From JAWKJY01 sp041393535 (GTDB lineage: Bacteria > Actinomycetota > Thermoleophilia > Gaiellales > Gaiellaceae), in assembly GCA_041393535.1 (NCBI GenBank), contig JAWKJY010000002.1, positions 558,001 to 622,000 on the forward strand: a stretch of DNA of 64,000 nt, written 5' to 3'. The notes under the pieces are model-generated. The model ran no database searches. It was not told where the DNA came from and saw only the letters and a list, made by a program, of their open reading frames with translations. The first letter of the stretch is position 1, and each line of letters opens with the position of its first letter. Position numbers and translations under genes: made by a program. Below are positions 27,581 to 35,924 of the stretch, piece by piece.

Positions 27581-28780
27581 ATGGTCGCGAACGTCGCCTA
27601 CCGGCAGGTCGTCCACATCGACGCGCACTCCGGCTACGCGCAGCTGCCGCGCTACCTCGCCGACCGCGTGCAGGTGCGGACGATCGAGCCGGCACGGCTG
27701 CCCGGGCCGCTCGCGCAGCGGCTCGCCCGGAGCGCCGGCTCGGCCTTCTACGAGCCGGTCGGCGCGCGGCTCGAGCTGGCGGTCGCTCGCCGCCTGCTCG
27801 CCGCACCGGACGAGGTCTGCCACCTGCTCTACGCGGAGGACCACTTCAACCACCTGGCCCGGCTGGGCGGGCTGCCGCTGCGGCGCGGCGCGCTCGTCGC
27901 GACCTTCCACCAGCCGCCCGAGGTCGCCGAGCGCGTGCTCGCCTGGCCCGACCTGCGCGAGCGCCTCGCCGCTCTCGACGCAGCGATCGCGCTCGCGCCC
28001 GACCAGGCGGGCTGGCTCGCCGAGCGCATGCCGCCCGAGCGCGTCCACCTGGTCCCCGGCGGCGTGAACGCGCACCGCTTCCGCCCGGCCGCGGCCGCGC
28101 CACCCGAGCCGCCGGTTCGCTGCCTCTCGGTGGGGAGCTGGCTGCGCGACCACGACGTGCTCGCGCAGGCGATCGGGCTCGTCGCCGCTCGCTCCGACGA
28201 GGTCGCGTTCGAGGTGGTCGTCCCGGAGCGCGAGCGGGAGCGGTTCGTGGGGCTCCCACGAACGCACGTTCGCGTCGGGCTGACGAGCGAGGAGCTGCTC
28301 GACGCGTACCGGTCGGCGCACCTGGCGGTGCTCGCGGTCACCGGCGCGACGCGGAACAACGCGCTGGGCGAGGCGCTCGCGTGCGGGCTGCCCGTGGTCG
28401 CGACGGCCGTCGGCGGCGTCCCGACGACGCTGGGCGAGGCGGGCGTCCTGACGCCGCCCGGCGACGCCCAGGCGCTCGCCGCGGCGATCGTCGCGCTCGC
28501 GCGCAGCCCGGCGCGGCGGCGGGCGCTCGGGCGGCTCGCGCGGGAGCGCGCCGAGCAGCTCGACTGGCCGCACGCCGCCTGGAGCACGGTCAGGGTCTAC
28601 GAGGCGGCGCTCGAGCTGCGCCGCGGCGCGGGCCGGGCCAGGGCGCGGATGGGCGCGCGGTCGGCACGCCGCGGTCCTCGACGTCTCGAGGCGACGGCCG
28701 GATTCCGGGCGGGTGCAGGATGTCCTGGCCCCGAGCGTCGATCGGGGCTGCCCGCCGGACCGGAGCTCGACGCACGATAA
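27581..28780 (+). CDS. Glycosyltransferase family 4-like protein
   Basis: 399 residues of a GT-B fold enzyme. The donor-side domain shows VRCLSVGSWLRDHD, then THVRVGLTSEELLDAYRSAH, and the conserved ALGEALACGLPVVATAVGGV near residue 265, where the Glu of the EX7E motif would bind the NDP-sugar. Acceptor and product are unknown. The last 50 residues (rich in R, G, A and P) follow the final helix and look like a non-conserved tail read through to the first stop. ATG 27581 is chosen on the TACGGT box 7 nt upstream. Confidence 0.82.
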   Translation: MVANVAYRQVVHIDAHSGYAQLPRYLADRVQVRTIEPARLPGPLAQRLARSAGSAFYEPVGARLELAVARRLLAAPDEVCHLLYAEDHFNHLARLGGLPLRRGALVATFHQPPEVAERVLAWPDLRERLAALDAAIALAPDQAGWLAERMPPERVHLVPGGVNAHRFRPAAAAPPEPPVRCLSVGSWLRDHDVLAQAIGLVAARSDEVAFEVVVPERERERFVGLPRTHVRVGLTSEELLDAYRSAHLAVLAVTGATRNNALGEALACGLPVVATAVGGVPTTLGEAGVLTPPGDAQALAAAIVALARSPARRRALGRLARERAEQLDWPHAAWSTVRVYEAALELRRGAGRARARMGARSARRGPRRLEATAGFRAGAGCPGPERRSGLPAGPELDAR

Positions 28781-28857
28781 CCTGCGTTATGTCAAGTCGT
28801 GGGCGAGGCCAACCCCGCCCGTGCGAGCTACGCTTCCCACCCGCGGCGCGGGACCGG

Positions 28858-28886
28858 TTGCAGAAGCAGCCGGAACGGCGTACCTT
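28858..28886 (+). promoter_or_regulatory. Promoter (-35 TTGCAG, 17 nt, -10 TACCTT)
   Basis: TTGCAG (28858-28863), 17-bp spacer, TACCTT (28881-28886). It predicts a start of transcription near 28893 and therefore a TTG start codon at 28899 for the following gene, not the earlier in-frame GTG 28821. Confidence 0.6.
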
Positions 28887-28898
28887 CCGGGTTCCGGT

Positions 28899-30122
28899 TT
28901 GTTCCACAAGCCCCCACAGGAATTCCACACCCGCATCGATCCCGGCGAGGGATTCCGCGAGCGGCGGCGTCGTCACCGCCGCCGCATCCGGAATCGCCGG
29001 ATCGGCGCTGCGATCCTGCTCGTCGGCCTCGCGGCCGGCCTGACCTTCGGCTTCCGCGGCATCGGCGGCGCCGCGGCGCCCGGCAGCTCGACCCAGGACG
29101 CGGCCGGCGGCCCCGATCGCGTCCTCACCCCGCCGGACACGCCGGTCGAGCCCGAGGCGCACGTGCGCACGCCGGACGAGATGCGCGGCGTCCACATGAC
29201 GATGGACACGGCGAGCGTCCCCGGCAAGCTCGACCAGTACCTGAAGCTCAGCTCCCAGGGCATGAACACCCTCCAGCTCGACGTGAAGGACGAGACCGGC
29301 AAGATCGCGTTCGTCTCGCGGCGCGCCCCGCTCGCGACCAGGGTCGGCGCCGCGCGCACCTTCTACGACGCCGAGCGCGCGATCCGAAGGGCGCACGACC
29401 GCGGCGTCTACACCATCGCCCGCGTCGTCGCGTTCCAGGACCCGGTGCTCGCGACCAGCCGGCCCGACCAGGCCGTGAAGACCTCGAGCGGCGCGGTCTG
29501 GAAGAACTTCAAGGGCCTGGCCTGGCTCAACCCCTACGACCGGCGCAACTGGGACTACAACGTCGACGTCGCCGAGGCCGCCGCCGACGCGGGCTTCGAC
29601 GAGGTGATGTTCGACTACGTCCGCTTCCCGACCGACGGGCCCGCGGACCGCGTCTACGCCGGCGCCGCCGGGCCGAAGGCCCGCGCGATCGCCTCGTTCC
29701 TCCAGTACGCCCGCAACCGGCTGGCGCCGCTCGGCGTGAAGGTGTCGGCGGCCGTGTTCGGCCTCGCGGCGACGACGGAGCTCGGGATCGGCCAGAAGCC
29801 GCGGATGATGGCCCGGCACCTCGACACGATCCACCCGATGGCCTACCCGTCGCTCTACGGGCCCGGCTGGTGGGGCCTCTCCGACCCGGAGGCCGTTCCC
29901 GGCGAGACCGTCGCCCGGACGCTGCTCGACTACCAGCGCGTGCTGCGCGGGCTGCGCGTCCGGATCGTCCCGTGGATCCAGGACTACGACGGCGACCGGC
30001 GCGCCTACGGGCTCGATCAGGTGCTCGACCAGGTCGACGCCGTCCGCCGTCTGCGGGCCGGCGGCTTCCTGCTCTGGAACGCGCGCGGCGAGTACACGAC
30101 CGGCGCGCTGATCGAGCGGTAG
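28899..30122 (+). CDS. Membrane-anchored putative glycoside hydrolase (DUF4015-like)
   Basis: 407 residues from TTG 28899. A strongly basic cytoplasmic N-terminus (RERRRRHRRRIRNRR) precedes one membrane helix (IGAAILLVGLAAGLTFGF), then a TIM-barrel-like domain. Its signatures are VRTPDEMRGVHMT, NTLQLDVKDETGKIAF, RAHDRGVYTIARVVAFQDP, VMFDYVRFPTDGP and IHPMAYPSLYGPGWWG. This pattern matches the putative glycoside hydrolase DUF4015 family; substrate and activity are unknown. The start is set by the promoter at 28858-28886, which excludes the longer frame. Confidence 0.75.
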   Translation: MFHKPPQEFHTRIDPGEGFRERRRRHRRRIRNRRIGAAILLVGLAAGLTFGFRGIGGAAAPGSSTQDAAGGPDRVLTPPDTPVEPEAHVRTPDEMRGVHMTMDTASVPGKLDQYLKLSSQGMNTLQLDVKDETGKIAFVSRRAPLATRVGAARTFYDAERAIRRAHDRGVYTIARVVAFQDPVLATSRPDQAVKTSSGAVWKNFKGLAWLNPYDRRNWDYNVDVAEAAADAGFDEVMFDYVRFPTDGPADRVYAGAAGPKARAIASFLQYARNRLAPLGVKVSAAVFGLAATTELGIGQKPRMMARHLDTIHPMAYPSLYGPGWWGLSDPEAVPGETVARTLLDYQRVLRGLRVRIVPWIQDYDGDRRAYGLDQVLDQVDAVRRLRAGGFLLWNARGEYTTGALIER

Positions 30123-30150
30123 CGGGTGGCGCGCCGGCCGGCGCCTCGAC

Positions 30151-30156
30151 TAGGAT
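30151..30156 (+). promoter_or_regulatory. -10 box of the 74-residue membrane protein gene
   Basis: TAGGAT, 9 nt before ATG 30166. Confidence 0.4.
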
Positions 30157-30165
30157 GCGGCCATC

Positions 30166-30390
30166 ATGATGCACCCGCCGCGCCCTCCCGCGTTCAACCA
30201 CGGCGTGACCTCGGCCATCTGGGGCATCGCGCTCGGAGCCTTCGTCTGGATCGGGCTCCTCTCCGTCGACGTCATGTCGCGCGTCTCGTCGCTGATCCTC
30301 GGGATCGTCGCCGGCGTGCTGATCTTCTTCTTCGTGCTGCTCTTCGGCGAGCAGGAGCCGCGCCAGCGGCGCAGCGCCCGGCGCCGCTGA
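30166..30390 (+). CDS. Small two-helix membrane protein
   Basis: 74 residues: a polar N-terminus (MMHPPRPPAFNHG), helix 1 (AIWGIALGAFVWIGLLSV), helix 2 (LILGIVAGVLIFFFVLLF), and a basic tail (RQRRSARRR) that should stay in the cytoplasm. No family is recognised. It has its own -10 box and no ribosome binding site of note. Confidence 0.65.
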   Translation: MMHPPRPPAFNHGVTSAIWGIALGAFVWIGLLSVDVMSRVSSLILGIVAGVLIFFFVLLFGEQEPRQRRSARRR

Positions 30391-30412
30391 GCGAGACCGG
30401 CCCGGAGCCGGA

Positions 30413-30625
30413 TCAGACCGTCGGGCCCAGGGCGAGCCTGGGTCGGTGATCGCCCGCGAGCGCCGAGAGCAGGAGCCGCGCGAGGTGGTCGCCAACCTCC
30501 CCCTCCAGCCGCCCGCGGGGCGTCGAGTCGGACGCCGCGGTCAAGCTGGCGAGGACGTTGCAGTGCTCCGCGAGGCGCCGGGCGGCGCGGGAGCCGGGAA
30601 GGACGGAGGCCGCATTCGTATCCAT
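30413..30625 (-). CDS. Possible small protein of unknown function (70 aa)
   Basis: A 70-residue frame from ATG 30625 with high GC in third positions and a protein-like composition (EHCNVLASLTAASD, LEGEVGDHLARLLLSALAGD). There is no ribosome binding site, no clear -10 box and no homology that I recognise. Its 3' end contains a 6-bp inverted repeat (CCCAGG 30426-30431, CCTGGG 30437-30442) that may instead be a terminator for the converging gene at 30166. Doubtful; otherwise this stretch up to 30687 is empty. Confidence 0.3.
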   Translation of the reverse strand: MDTNAASVLPGSRAARRLAEHCNVLASLTAASDSTPRGRLEGEVGDHLARLLLSALAGDHRPRLALGPTV

Positions 30626-30687
30626 GGCGGGGCATCGGCGCCGCCCCGCCGGCGTGCCATCCCTGGCGCGAGTGAGCGGCCGCGGCC

Positions 30688-31305
30688 CTACGCGGCGAGC
30701 GCGCGCCAGCGGGTCGCGTAGCCGCCCGAGCGCACGGCCGCCGCGACTGCGCGCGGGTCGGCGCCCTCGCCAGGGAAGACGTGCTCGACGACGCCGACCG
30801 CCGCGTCGTTGTGGAACGGCACGTCGACGTGGTCGGCCGTGCACAGGTTCACCGACGTCCGGGCGCAGGAGGGGCAGCAGGCCCCGAGCAGCACCCCGCC
30901 GTCGCCTGGCTCGACGAGCCGGAAGGCGGACGGGAAGACGGGCTGTGGCCGCCGCTCGGCGACGCACCAGAAGCTCCAGGGCCACTCCCCCCGCTTGATC
31001 CGCGTCGCCGCCAGGTCGAGCAGCTCGTGCGAGACCGGCTCGAGCCGCCCGGTCATCACGTTGTAGAACGTCCCGTCGCCCCCGGCGAGCGGCGACCAGT
31101 CGAGGTCGTCGTGGGCGACGAGGCCCTCGTGGTCTCCCCCGCACCGGCACGCGAAGCGCACCTGGTACAGCGCCGGGTGCGCCGGCCCGGGCAGGCGCTC
31201 GAGCGAGCGGAACGAGGACAGCGGCACCGCCACCGCGCCCCGGCCGGGGCAGGCGAGCGTGAAGGAGACCCGGATCCCGTCGTACACGTGGATCACCCCC
31301 GTCAT
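30688..31305 (-). CDS. Uncharacterised protein with two cysteine clusters
   Basis: 205 residues, no recognised family. Two metal-binding-like clusters are visible: FACRCGGDHEGLVAHDDLDW near residue 55 and GACCPSCARTSVNLC near residue 145. The N-terminal part (VIHVYDGIRVSFTLACPGRG) looks like a beta-rich domain. No signal peptide or membrane segment, so probably cytoplasmic. A TACGCT box lies about 17 nt before ATG 31305. It is followed by nothing obvious in operon and is separated from apt by 62 nt. Confidence 0.65.
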   Translation of the reverse strand: MTGVIHVYDGIRVSFTLACPGRGAVAVPLSSFRSLERLPGPAHPALYQVRFACRCGGDHEGLVAHDDLDWSPLAGGDGTFYNVMTGRLEPVSHELLDLAATRIKRGEWPWSFWCVAERRPQPVFPSAFRLVEPGDGGVLLGACCPSCARTSVNLCTADHVDVPFHNDAAVGVVEHVFPGEGADPRAVAAAVRSGGYATRWRALAA

Positions 31306-31367
31306 CGGCTGCGACTGCCCGGAGCGTAGCGACCGCGCCGGCGCACCGGGCCTCCCCGCCCGGACGA

Positions 31368-31886
31368 TCAGTACGCGACGAGGGCGTGCACGGGGTGCGC
31401 GCCGAGGCGCTCGCGGCCGCCGAGGAAGGCGAGCTCGACGAGGAAGGCCACGCCGACGACCACGCCGCCGAGCTGCTCGACCAGGTCGATCTTCGCCCGC
31501 GCCGTCCCGCCCGTCGCGAGCAGGTCGTCGTGGACGAGCACCCGTGCGCCCGGCACGAGCGCGTCCGCGTGGAGCTCGAGCGAGTCCGTGCCGTACTCGA
31601 GTGCGTACTCCGCCCGGATCGTCTCCGCCGGCAGCTTCCCGGGCTTGCGTGCGGCGACGAAGCCGCAGCCGAGCTCCACCGCGAGGGCGCCGCCGAGGAT
31701 GAAGCCGCGGGACTCCGCGCCGAGCACGAGGTCGGGACGGAGCGGGCGGGCGAACGCGGCCAGGCCGTCGACGGCGGCGCGCAGGCCGGCCGGGTCGGCG
31801 AGCAGCGGCATGACGTCCTTGAACAGGATCCCGGGCTTCGGGAAGTCCGGGACGTCGCGGATCAGGGCGCGCAGGTCGACGCTCAC
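31368..31886 (-). CDS. apt: Adenine phosphoribosyltransferase
   Basis: Salvages adenine to AMP with PRPP. 172 residues with the N-terminal DVPDFPKPGILFKDVMPLL signature, LGAESRGFILGGALA, the RKPGKLPAET loop and the PRPP-binding VLVHDDLLATGGTA near residue 120. The GTG start overlaps the stop of the MerR gene (GTGA); it is the last gene of a coupled four-gene minus-strand operon. Confidence 0.95.
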   Translation of the reverse strand: MSVDLRALIRDVPDFPKPGILFKDVMPLLADPAGLRAAVDGLAAFARPLRPDLVLGAESRGFILGGALAVELGCGFVAARKPGKLPAETIRAEYALEYGTDSLELHADALVPGARVLVHDDLLATGGTARAKIDLVEQLGGVVVGVAFLVELAFLGGRERLGAHPVHALVAY

Positions 31887-32587
31887 GTGGACGAGGCGAC
31901 GAGCGTCCGCAGCGCGCGCCAGAAGAGCAGCTGCGAGAGCTCGAGCGAGAGCTCGGCGAGCTTGTCGAGGTCGTCGAGCGCGGCCTGCGTCCGCTCCGGG
32001 TTGCGGGAGCGCAGCGCCGGCGCGACGATCTGCTCGATCAGGGCGGCCTCGCGGTCGATCCCCGTCCGGAAGGCCCGCAGGTTGCGCGGCGCGACGCCGA
32101 AGCGGGCGAGGCGCGCGCAGAGGGTCGCGATGTCGACGTCCGCCTCGCTGAAGCCGCGCCGGTCGGCCTCGACGATCTCCTCGATCAGCCCGAACTCGAG
32201 CAGCTCCTTCGCGAACGCCCCGTCGATTGTCGCCTGCTCGCACAGGTCGTCGAAGTCGACGAGCTCGGGGTGCGGCGCGCGCAGCCGCTCCCCCGCCGGC
32301 TTGCGGCGGGCCTTGCGCTTGCGCGCCGGCGTGAGCAGCTCCTCGCGGATCACCCGCAGCGGCAGGAACTCGTCCCGCTGGAGCCGCAGGATGGTCGTCA
32401 GGCGCTCGAGGTCCTCCTCGCTGTAGAGCCTGTAGCCGCCCTGCGTGCGCCGCGGCGCGAGCAGCCCCTGGTCCTCGAGGTACCGGATCTTCGAGATCGA
32501 GATGTCCGGGAACTCCTCCTTCAGGCGGCGGCACACCGCGCCGATGGTGAGGGGACGCTGCGCGCGCTCCGACGAGACCGTTGCCAT
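31883..32587 (-). CDS. MerR family transcriptional regulator, FtsR-like
   Basis: 234 residues. The N-terminal winged HTH (TIGAVCRRLKEEFPDISISK, IRYLEDQGLLAPRRTQGGYR) is MerR type and followed by a helical dimerisation region. There is no cysteine-based metal site of the MerR/CueR kind. The pairing with an FHA-domain protein gene directly upstream matches the garA/ftsR (Rv1827/Rv1828) arrangement of mycobacteria and corynebacteria, where FtsR activates ftsZ expression. Assignment to FtsR is by synteny and is inference. The start ATG overlaps the FHA stop (TGATG). Confidence 0.8.
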   Translation of the reverse strand: MATVSSERAQRPLTIGAVCRRLKEEFPDISISKIRYLEDQGLLAPRRTQGGYRLYSEEDLERLTTILRLQRDEFLPLRVIREELLTPARKRKARRKPAGERLRAPHPELVDFDDLCEQATIDGAFAKELLEFGLIEEIVEADRRGFSEADVDIATLCARLARFGVAPRNLRAFRTGIDREAALIEQIVAPALRSRNPERTQAALDDLDKLAELSLELSQLLFWRALRTLVASST

Positions 32588-33042
32588 CAGCGCTCCAGGA
32601 ACGTCAGCCGGTACTTGCCGATCTGCACCTCGTCGGCGTCCGAGAGGCGCGCGGCGTCGACGCGCCGGCGGTTGATGAAGGTGCCGTTGAGGCTGCCCTG
32701 GTCCTCGATCCAGACCCCGTCCGGGCGCGGCCGCACGAGCGCGTACACCCGCGAGACGGTGACGTCGTCGAGGAACACGTCGCAGTCGGGCGAGCGGCCG
32801 ATGGTCAGGTCCCGGCGGCCGATCCCGAAGGTCTCGACCGAGCGGCCGGCCCGGCGGACGACCAGCGACGGGCCGTCGACCGCCAGGTCGTGGCGCTCGA
32901 CCGTCTCCTCGTCCTCGCCGATGGGCGTGAACGACATCGTCGTCCCGCCCTCGTCGACCAGCAGCGCCGCGCCGCACTTCGCGCAGTACTGGGAGGCCTC
33001 GAGGTTCTGGAAGCCGCAGTCCGGGCAGTGGACGTGCGTCAA
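32587..33042 (-). CDS. Zinc-ribbon and FHA domain protein
   Basis: 151 residues. The N-terminal zinc ribbon (HCPDCGFQNLEASQYCAKCG) has two CxxC pairs. The C-terminal FHA domain, from about residue 65, contains TIGRSPDCDVFLDDVTVSR and DQGSLNGTFINRRRV, the phosphothreonine-binding loops. FHA proteins read Ser/Thr-kinase phosphorylation. Unlike mycobacterial GarA, the N-terminus carries a zinc ribbon in place of the ETTS phospho-site. The TTG start overlaps the stop of the RsiG-like gene (TTGA). Confidence 0.85.
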   Translation of the reverse strand: MTHVHCPDCGFQNLEASQYCAKCGAALLVDEGGTTMSFTPIGEDEETVERHDLAVDGPSLVVRRAGRSVETFGIGRRDLTIGRSPDCDVFLDDVTVSRVYALVRPRPDGVWIEDQGSLNGTFINRRRVDAARLSDADEVQIGKYRLTFLER

Positions 33043-33305
33043 CCGGCGCCTCCGCCGAGATCCGGGGGCGGCGCCTTCGCCGCGAGGATCTCCGTCAGCT
33101 TGTCGAGGTCGATCTCGGAGAGCGTCGGCTCCCCGCGCTCGACCTGGCCCTGCAGGCGCGCGACGAGCTCGGCCCGGAGGATGTCGATCTTGCCGTGCAG
33201 GATGCGGCGGCGGAACGAGACCTCCTGCTCCTCCGCCACCAGCTCCTTGATCAGGTCGCGGAGCTCCTGGTCGGACAGGCTGCTCAGATCGGGAAGGGCT
33301 TCCAC
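33039..33305 (-). CDS. RsiG-like protein (putative cyclic-di-GMP-responsive anti-sigma factor)
   Basis: 88 residues, helical. The segment EEQEVSFRRRILHGKIDIL contains the RsiG cyclic-di-GMP signature E(X)3S(X)2R(X)3Q(X)3D with the Gln replaced by His: E26, S30, R33, H37, D41. In Streptomyces RsiG, two such helices bind c-di-GMP and hold the sigma factor WhiG; single-motif homologues can act as homodimers. GTG 33305 is chosen because AGGAG lies 5 nt upstream and because the -10 box overlaps the earlier ATG 33350. The gene leads the operon FHA-MerR-apt. No WhiG-type sigma gene is in the window. Confidence 0.7.
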   Translation of the reverse strand: MEALPDLSSLSDQELRDLIKELVAEEQEVSFRRRILHGKIDILRAELVARLQGQVERGEPTLSEIDLDKLTEILAAKAPPPDLGGGAG

Positions 33306-33348
33306 GTGGTCTCCTGGTTCGACGGGGGCCGGTGGCGGCCTTCCCCCC

Positions 33349-33377
33349 ATTCAAGCAGGAGCGGCCAAATCCTTCAA
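33349..33377 (-). promoter_or_regulatory. Promoter of the rsiG-like/FHA/MerR/apt operon
   Basis: Minus strand: TTGAAG (33372-33377), 17-bp spacer, TTGAAT (33349-33354). Start of transcription near 33341 gives a 36-nt leader with an AGGAG site (33311-33315). The -35 box lies in the terminator stem of the upstream gene. Confidence 0.5.
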
Positions 33378-33391
33378 CCTTCGGTTGAGGG
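33371..33391 (-). terminator. Intrinsic terminator after the nucleotidyltransferase/phosphomutase gene
   Basis: A 9-bp stem with one G-T pair and a TTC loop (CCTTCAACC / GGTTGAGGG) begins right at the stop codon and is followed on the minus strand by ATTTGG. The T-tract is short. Confidence 0.55.
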
Positions 33392-35924
33392 TCAGACGGG
33401 GTGGGCGGCGTCCGCTGGCACGAGCGTCCCTGCGACGATCGCCGCGACGAGCTCGCTCGCCTCGCGCTCGAGCTGGTCGCTCTCGGCCCGGTCGCGGCCC
33501 TCGGCGTACACGTGCACGACCGGCTCGTCCGGGTCGGGCAGCACCTGGAGCCAGCCGCGCTCGTCGAAGACCTTGATCCCGTCGAGCAGGTCGACGCGCC
33601 GCCCCTTGGCGCGCTCCGTCAGCACGCGCATGACCGTCCCCTTGAGCGCCCACGGGCAGCGGACGACGGCGTGGACGACGCCCTCCTCGGGCAGGTCGCG
33701 CGCGAGCTCCGAGACCGTGCGGCCGCCCGCGCGCGCGAGCAGCTCGAGCACGTGGACGACCGACGCGCAGGCGTCGTAGGCGGGCAGGAAGCGCGGGAAG
33801 ACGAAGCCGCCGCCCGCGCTGGCCGCGAGGAGCACGCCCGGCCGGGCCGCCGCCCGGGTCAGGGCCGCGAGCGAGGTGGCGGTGCGCTCGACCTCGAGCC
33901 CGCTCCCGGCCACGAGCTCCTCGAGCCGCGACGTCGTCGTGATCGGGACGGCGACGGTGCCCGTCGCGTCCGGCTGGCCCGCCAGGAGCGAGACGACGAG
34001 GAGGAGCAGCCGCTCCGGGCCGACCTGCTCCCCGTGCTCGTCGATCACGAGGATCCGCTCGCCGGCCTGGTCGACGACGACGCCGAGGTCCGCGCCGACG
34101 GCCGGGACGAGGCGCCGGGCGGTCTCGACCGACTCCTGGTGGAGCGCCCCGGGCCCGGCGGGCAGGCGCTCGACGACGTCGGCGTGCGCCGTGATCGTCT
34201 CGACCCCGATCGAGCCGAGGACGCTCGGCAGGATCAGCGCGGCCGGCGAGTAGCAGTAGTCGACGACGAGGCGCAGCGCGCGGTGGCGGATCGAGGCCCC
34301 GTCGACGGCGGCCAGCAGGTCGTTGACGTAGAGCGACGTCGCCCGCGCCGGGTACGAGATGTCGCCGAGGTCGGCGAAGGACGCGCGCCTGAACTCCTGG
34401 CGGGCGTAGTGCTTCGCGACTCCTTCTCGAGCGCCGGGCCGAGCTGGACGCCCGGCGGCTCGAAGATCTGGATCTCGACCAGCTCGGGGTCGTCCTCGCC
34501 GGTGCGCACGTGGAGCCCGCGTCGTAGGAGTCCGTGCGCAGCATGTGCCGGTTGACCGCGGCCGGCGCGACGCGCAGGTCGGCGACGCCGACGCCGGTCG
34601 AGGAGATCCCGGCGAGCAGCGCGCGCTTGACGAGCCGGCAGGAGCGGGGCGCGGAGCGGCTCGCGACGACCCGCGCGCTGCGCTCGAGCGCCGTGCCGAG
34701 CGCCATCCCGATCCGGATCGCGACCTCGGGCGTCAGGTCGACGTTGACGAGCCCGGAGACGCCCTCCTTGCCGAAGATGGACGTCGCCGCGCGGGACTCC
34801 CAGATCAGGTTCCGGTCGACCTGCGCGCCGGACTCGACCTCCTTGAACGGGTAGATCCGAACGCCAGGGAGGACGGCGCTCTCCTCGCCGAGGATGCACT
34901 CGTCCCCGATCGCGGCGCCCTCCTGGACGCGCACGTGCGAGCGGACGTCGCACGACTTCCCGACGACGGCGCCCTCGATCGAGGCGCTGCGGCCGATCGT
35001 CGTCGACGCGTCGACGATCGTCCGCACGACCGTCGCCCCGTCGCGGACCGTCACGCTGCGCGAGAGCACCGCGTACGGGCCGATCGCGGCGGTCGGGGAG
35101 ATCGCGCAGTAGTTGCCGACGAACGCGGGGCCGGCGACGCGGTCGAGCGCGTCGAGCTCCACGCCCGCGCCGACCCAGATGTTCCCGCGCAGCCGGATCC
35201 CGGGGATGTCGAGCCTGACCTTCCCGTCGAGCGCGTCGAAGTTCGCCTGGCGGTACTGGTCGAGGTTCCCCACGTCCTGCCAGTAGCCCGCCAGCACGTG
35301 CCCGTGGATCGGTCGGCCCATCTCGAGCAGGAGGGGGAACAGGTCCTTCGAGAAGTCGAACGGGCGATCGGGCGGCACGTGGCGCAGCACCTCGGGCTCG
35401 ATGACGTAGATCCCGGTGTTGATCGTGTCCGAGAAGACCTGCCCCCAGCCCGGCTTCTCGAGGAACCGCTCGACCCGGCCGTCCTCGTCCGTGACGACGA
35501 TCCCGAACTCGAGCGGGTTGTCGACGCTCTTCAGGCCGATCGTCACCGCAGCGCCTCGCGCGCGATGCGCCGCCACGAGCGAGCCGAGGTCGACGTCGCA
35601 GACCGCGTCGCCCGAGATGACGAGGAACGTCTCGTCGAGCTCGTCCTCGGCGAGCTTGACCGAGCCGGCGGTGCCGGCCGGGGACTCCTCGACCGAGTAG
35701 CGGATCCGCACGCCGTGCGCCTCGCCGGCCCCGAAGTAGCTGCGGATCGCCTGCGGCATGAACGCCAGCGTGACGATCACGTCGTCGAACCCGTGGTCGC
35801 GCAGGAGCTGGACGATGTGCTCCATGCACGGCCGCCCGACGATCGGGACCATCGGCTTGGGCTGGTTCGACGTCAGCGGCCGCAGGCGGGTCCCCTCGCC
35901 CCCGGCCATGACGACGGCCTTCAC
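33392..35924 (-). CDS. Mannose-1-phosphate guanylyltransferase/phosphomannomutase fusion (two 1-nt frameshifts)
   Basis: About 844 residues once repaired. The N-terminal nucleotidyltransferase (VVMAGGEGTRLRPLTSNQPK, ISGDAVCDVD, FLEKPGWG) is followed by left-handed beta-helix repeats, then a phosphohexomutase-like domain (RTDSYDAG, VDYCYSPA, FVFPRFLPAYDA). A catalytic-serine loop (TASHNP type) is not seen, so the mutase half may be divergent. The frame slips near 34516 (DAG to LHVRTGEDDP) and near 34421 (ALEKE to VAKHYARQEF); each is repaired by adding one base to a G/C run. It should supply GDP-mannose or a related sugar nucleotide. GTG 35924 overlaps the pgsA stop. Confidence 0.82.
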
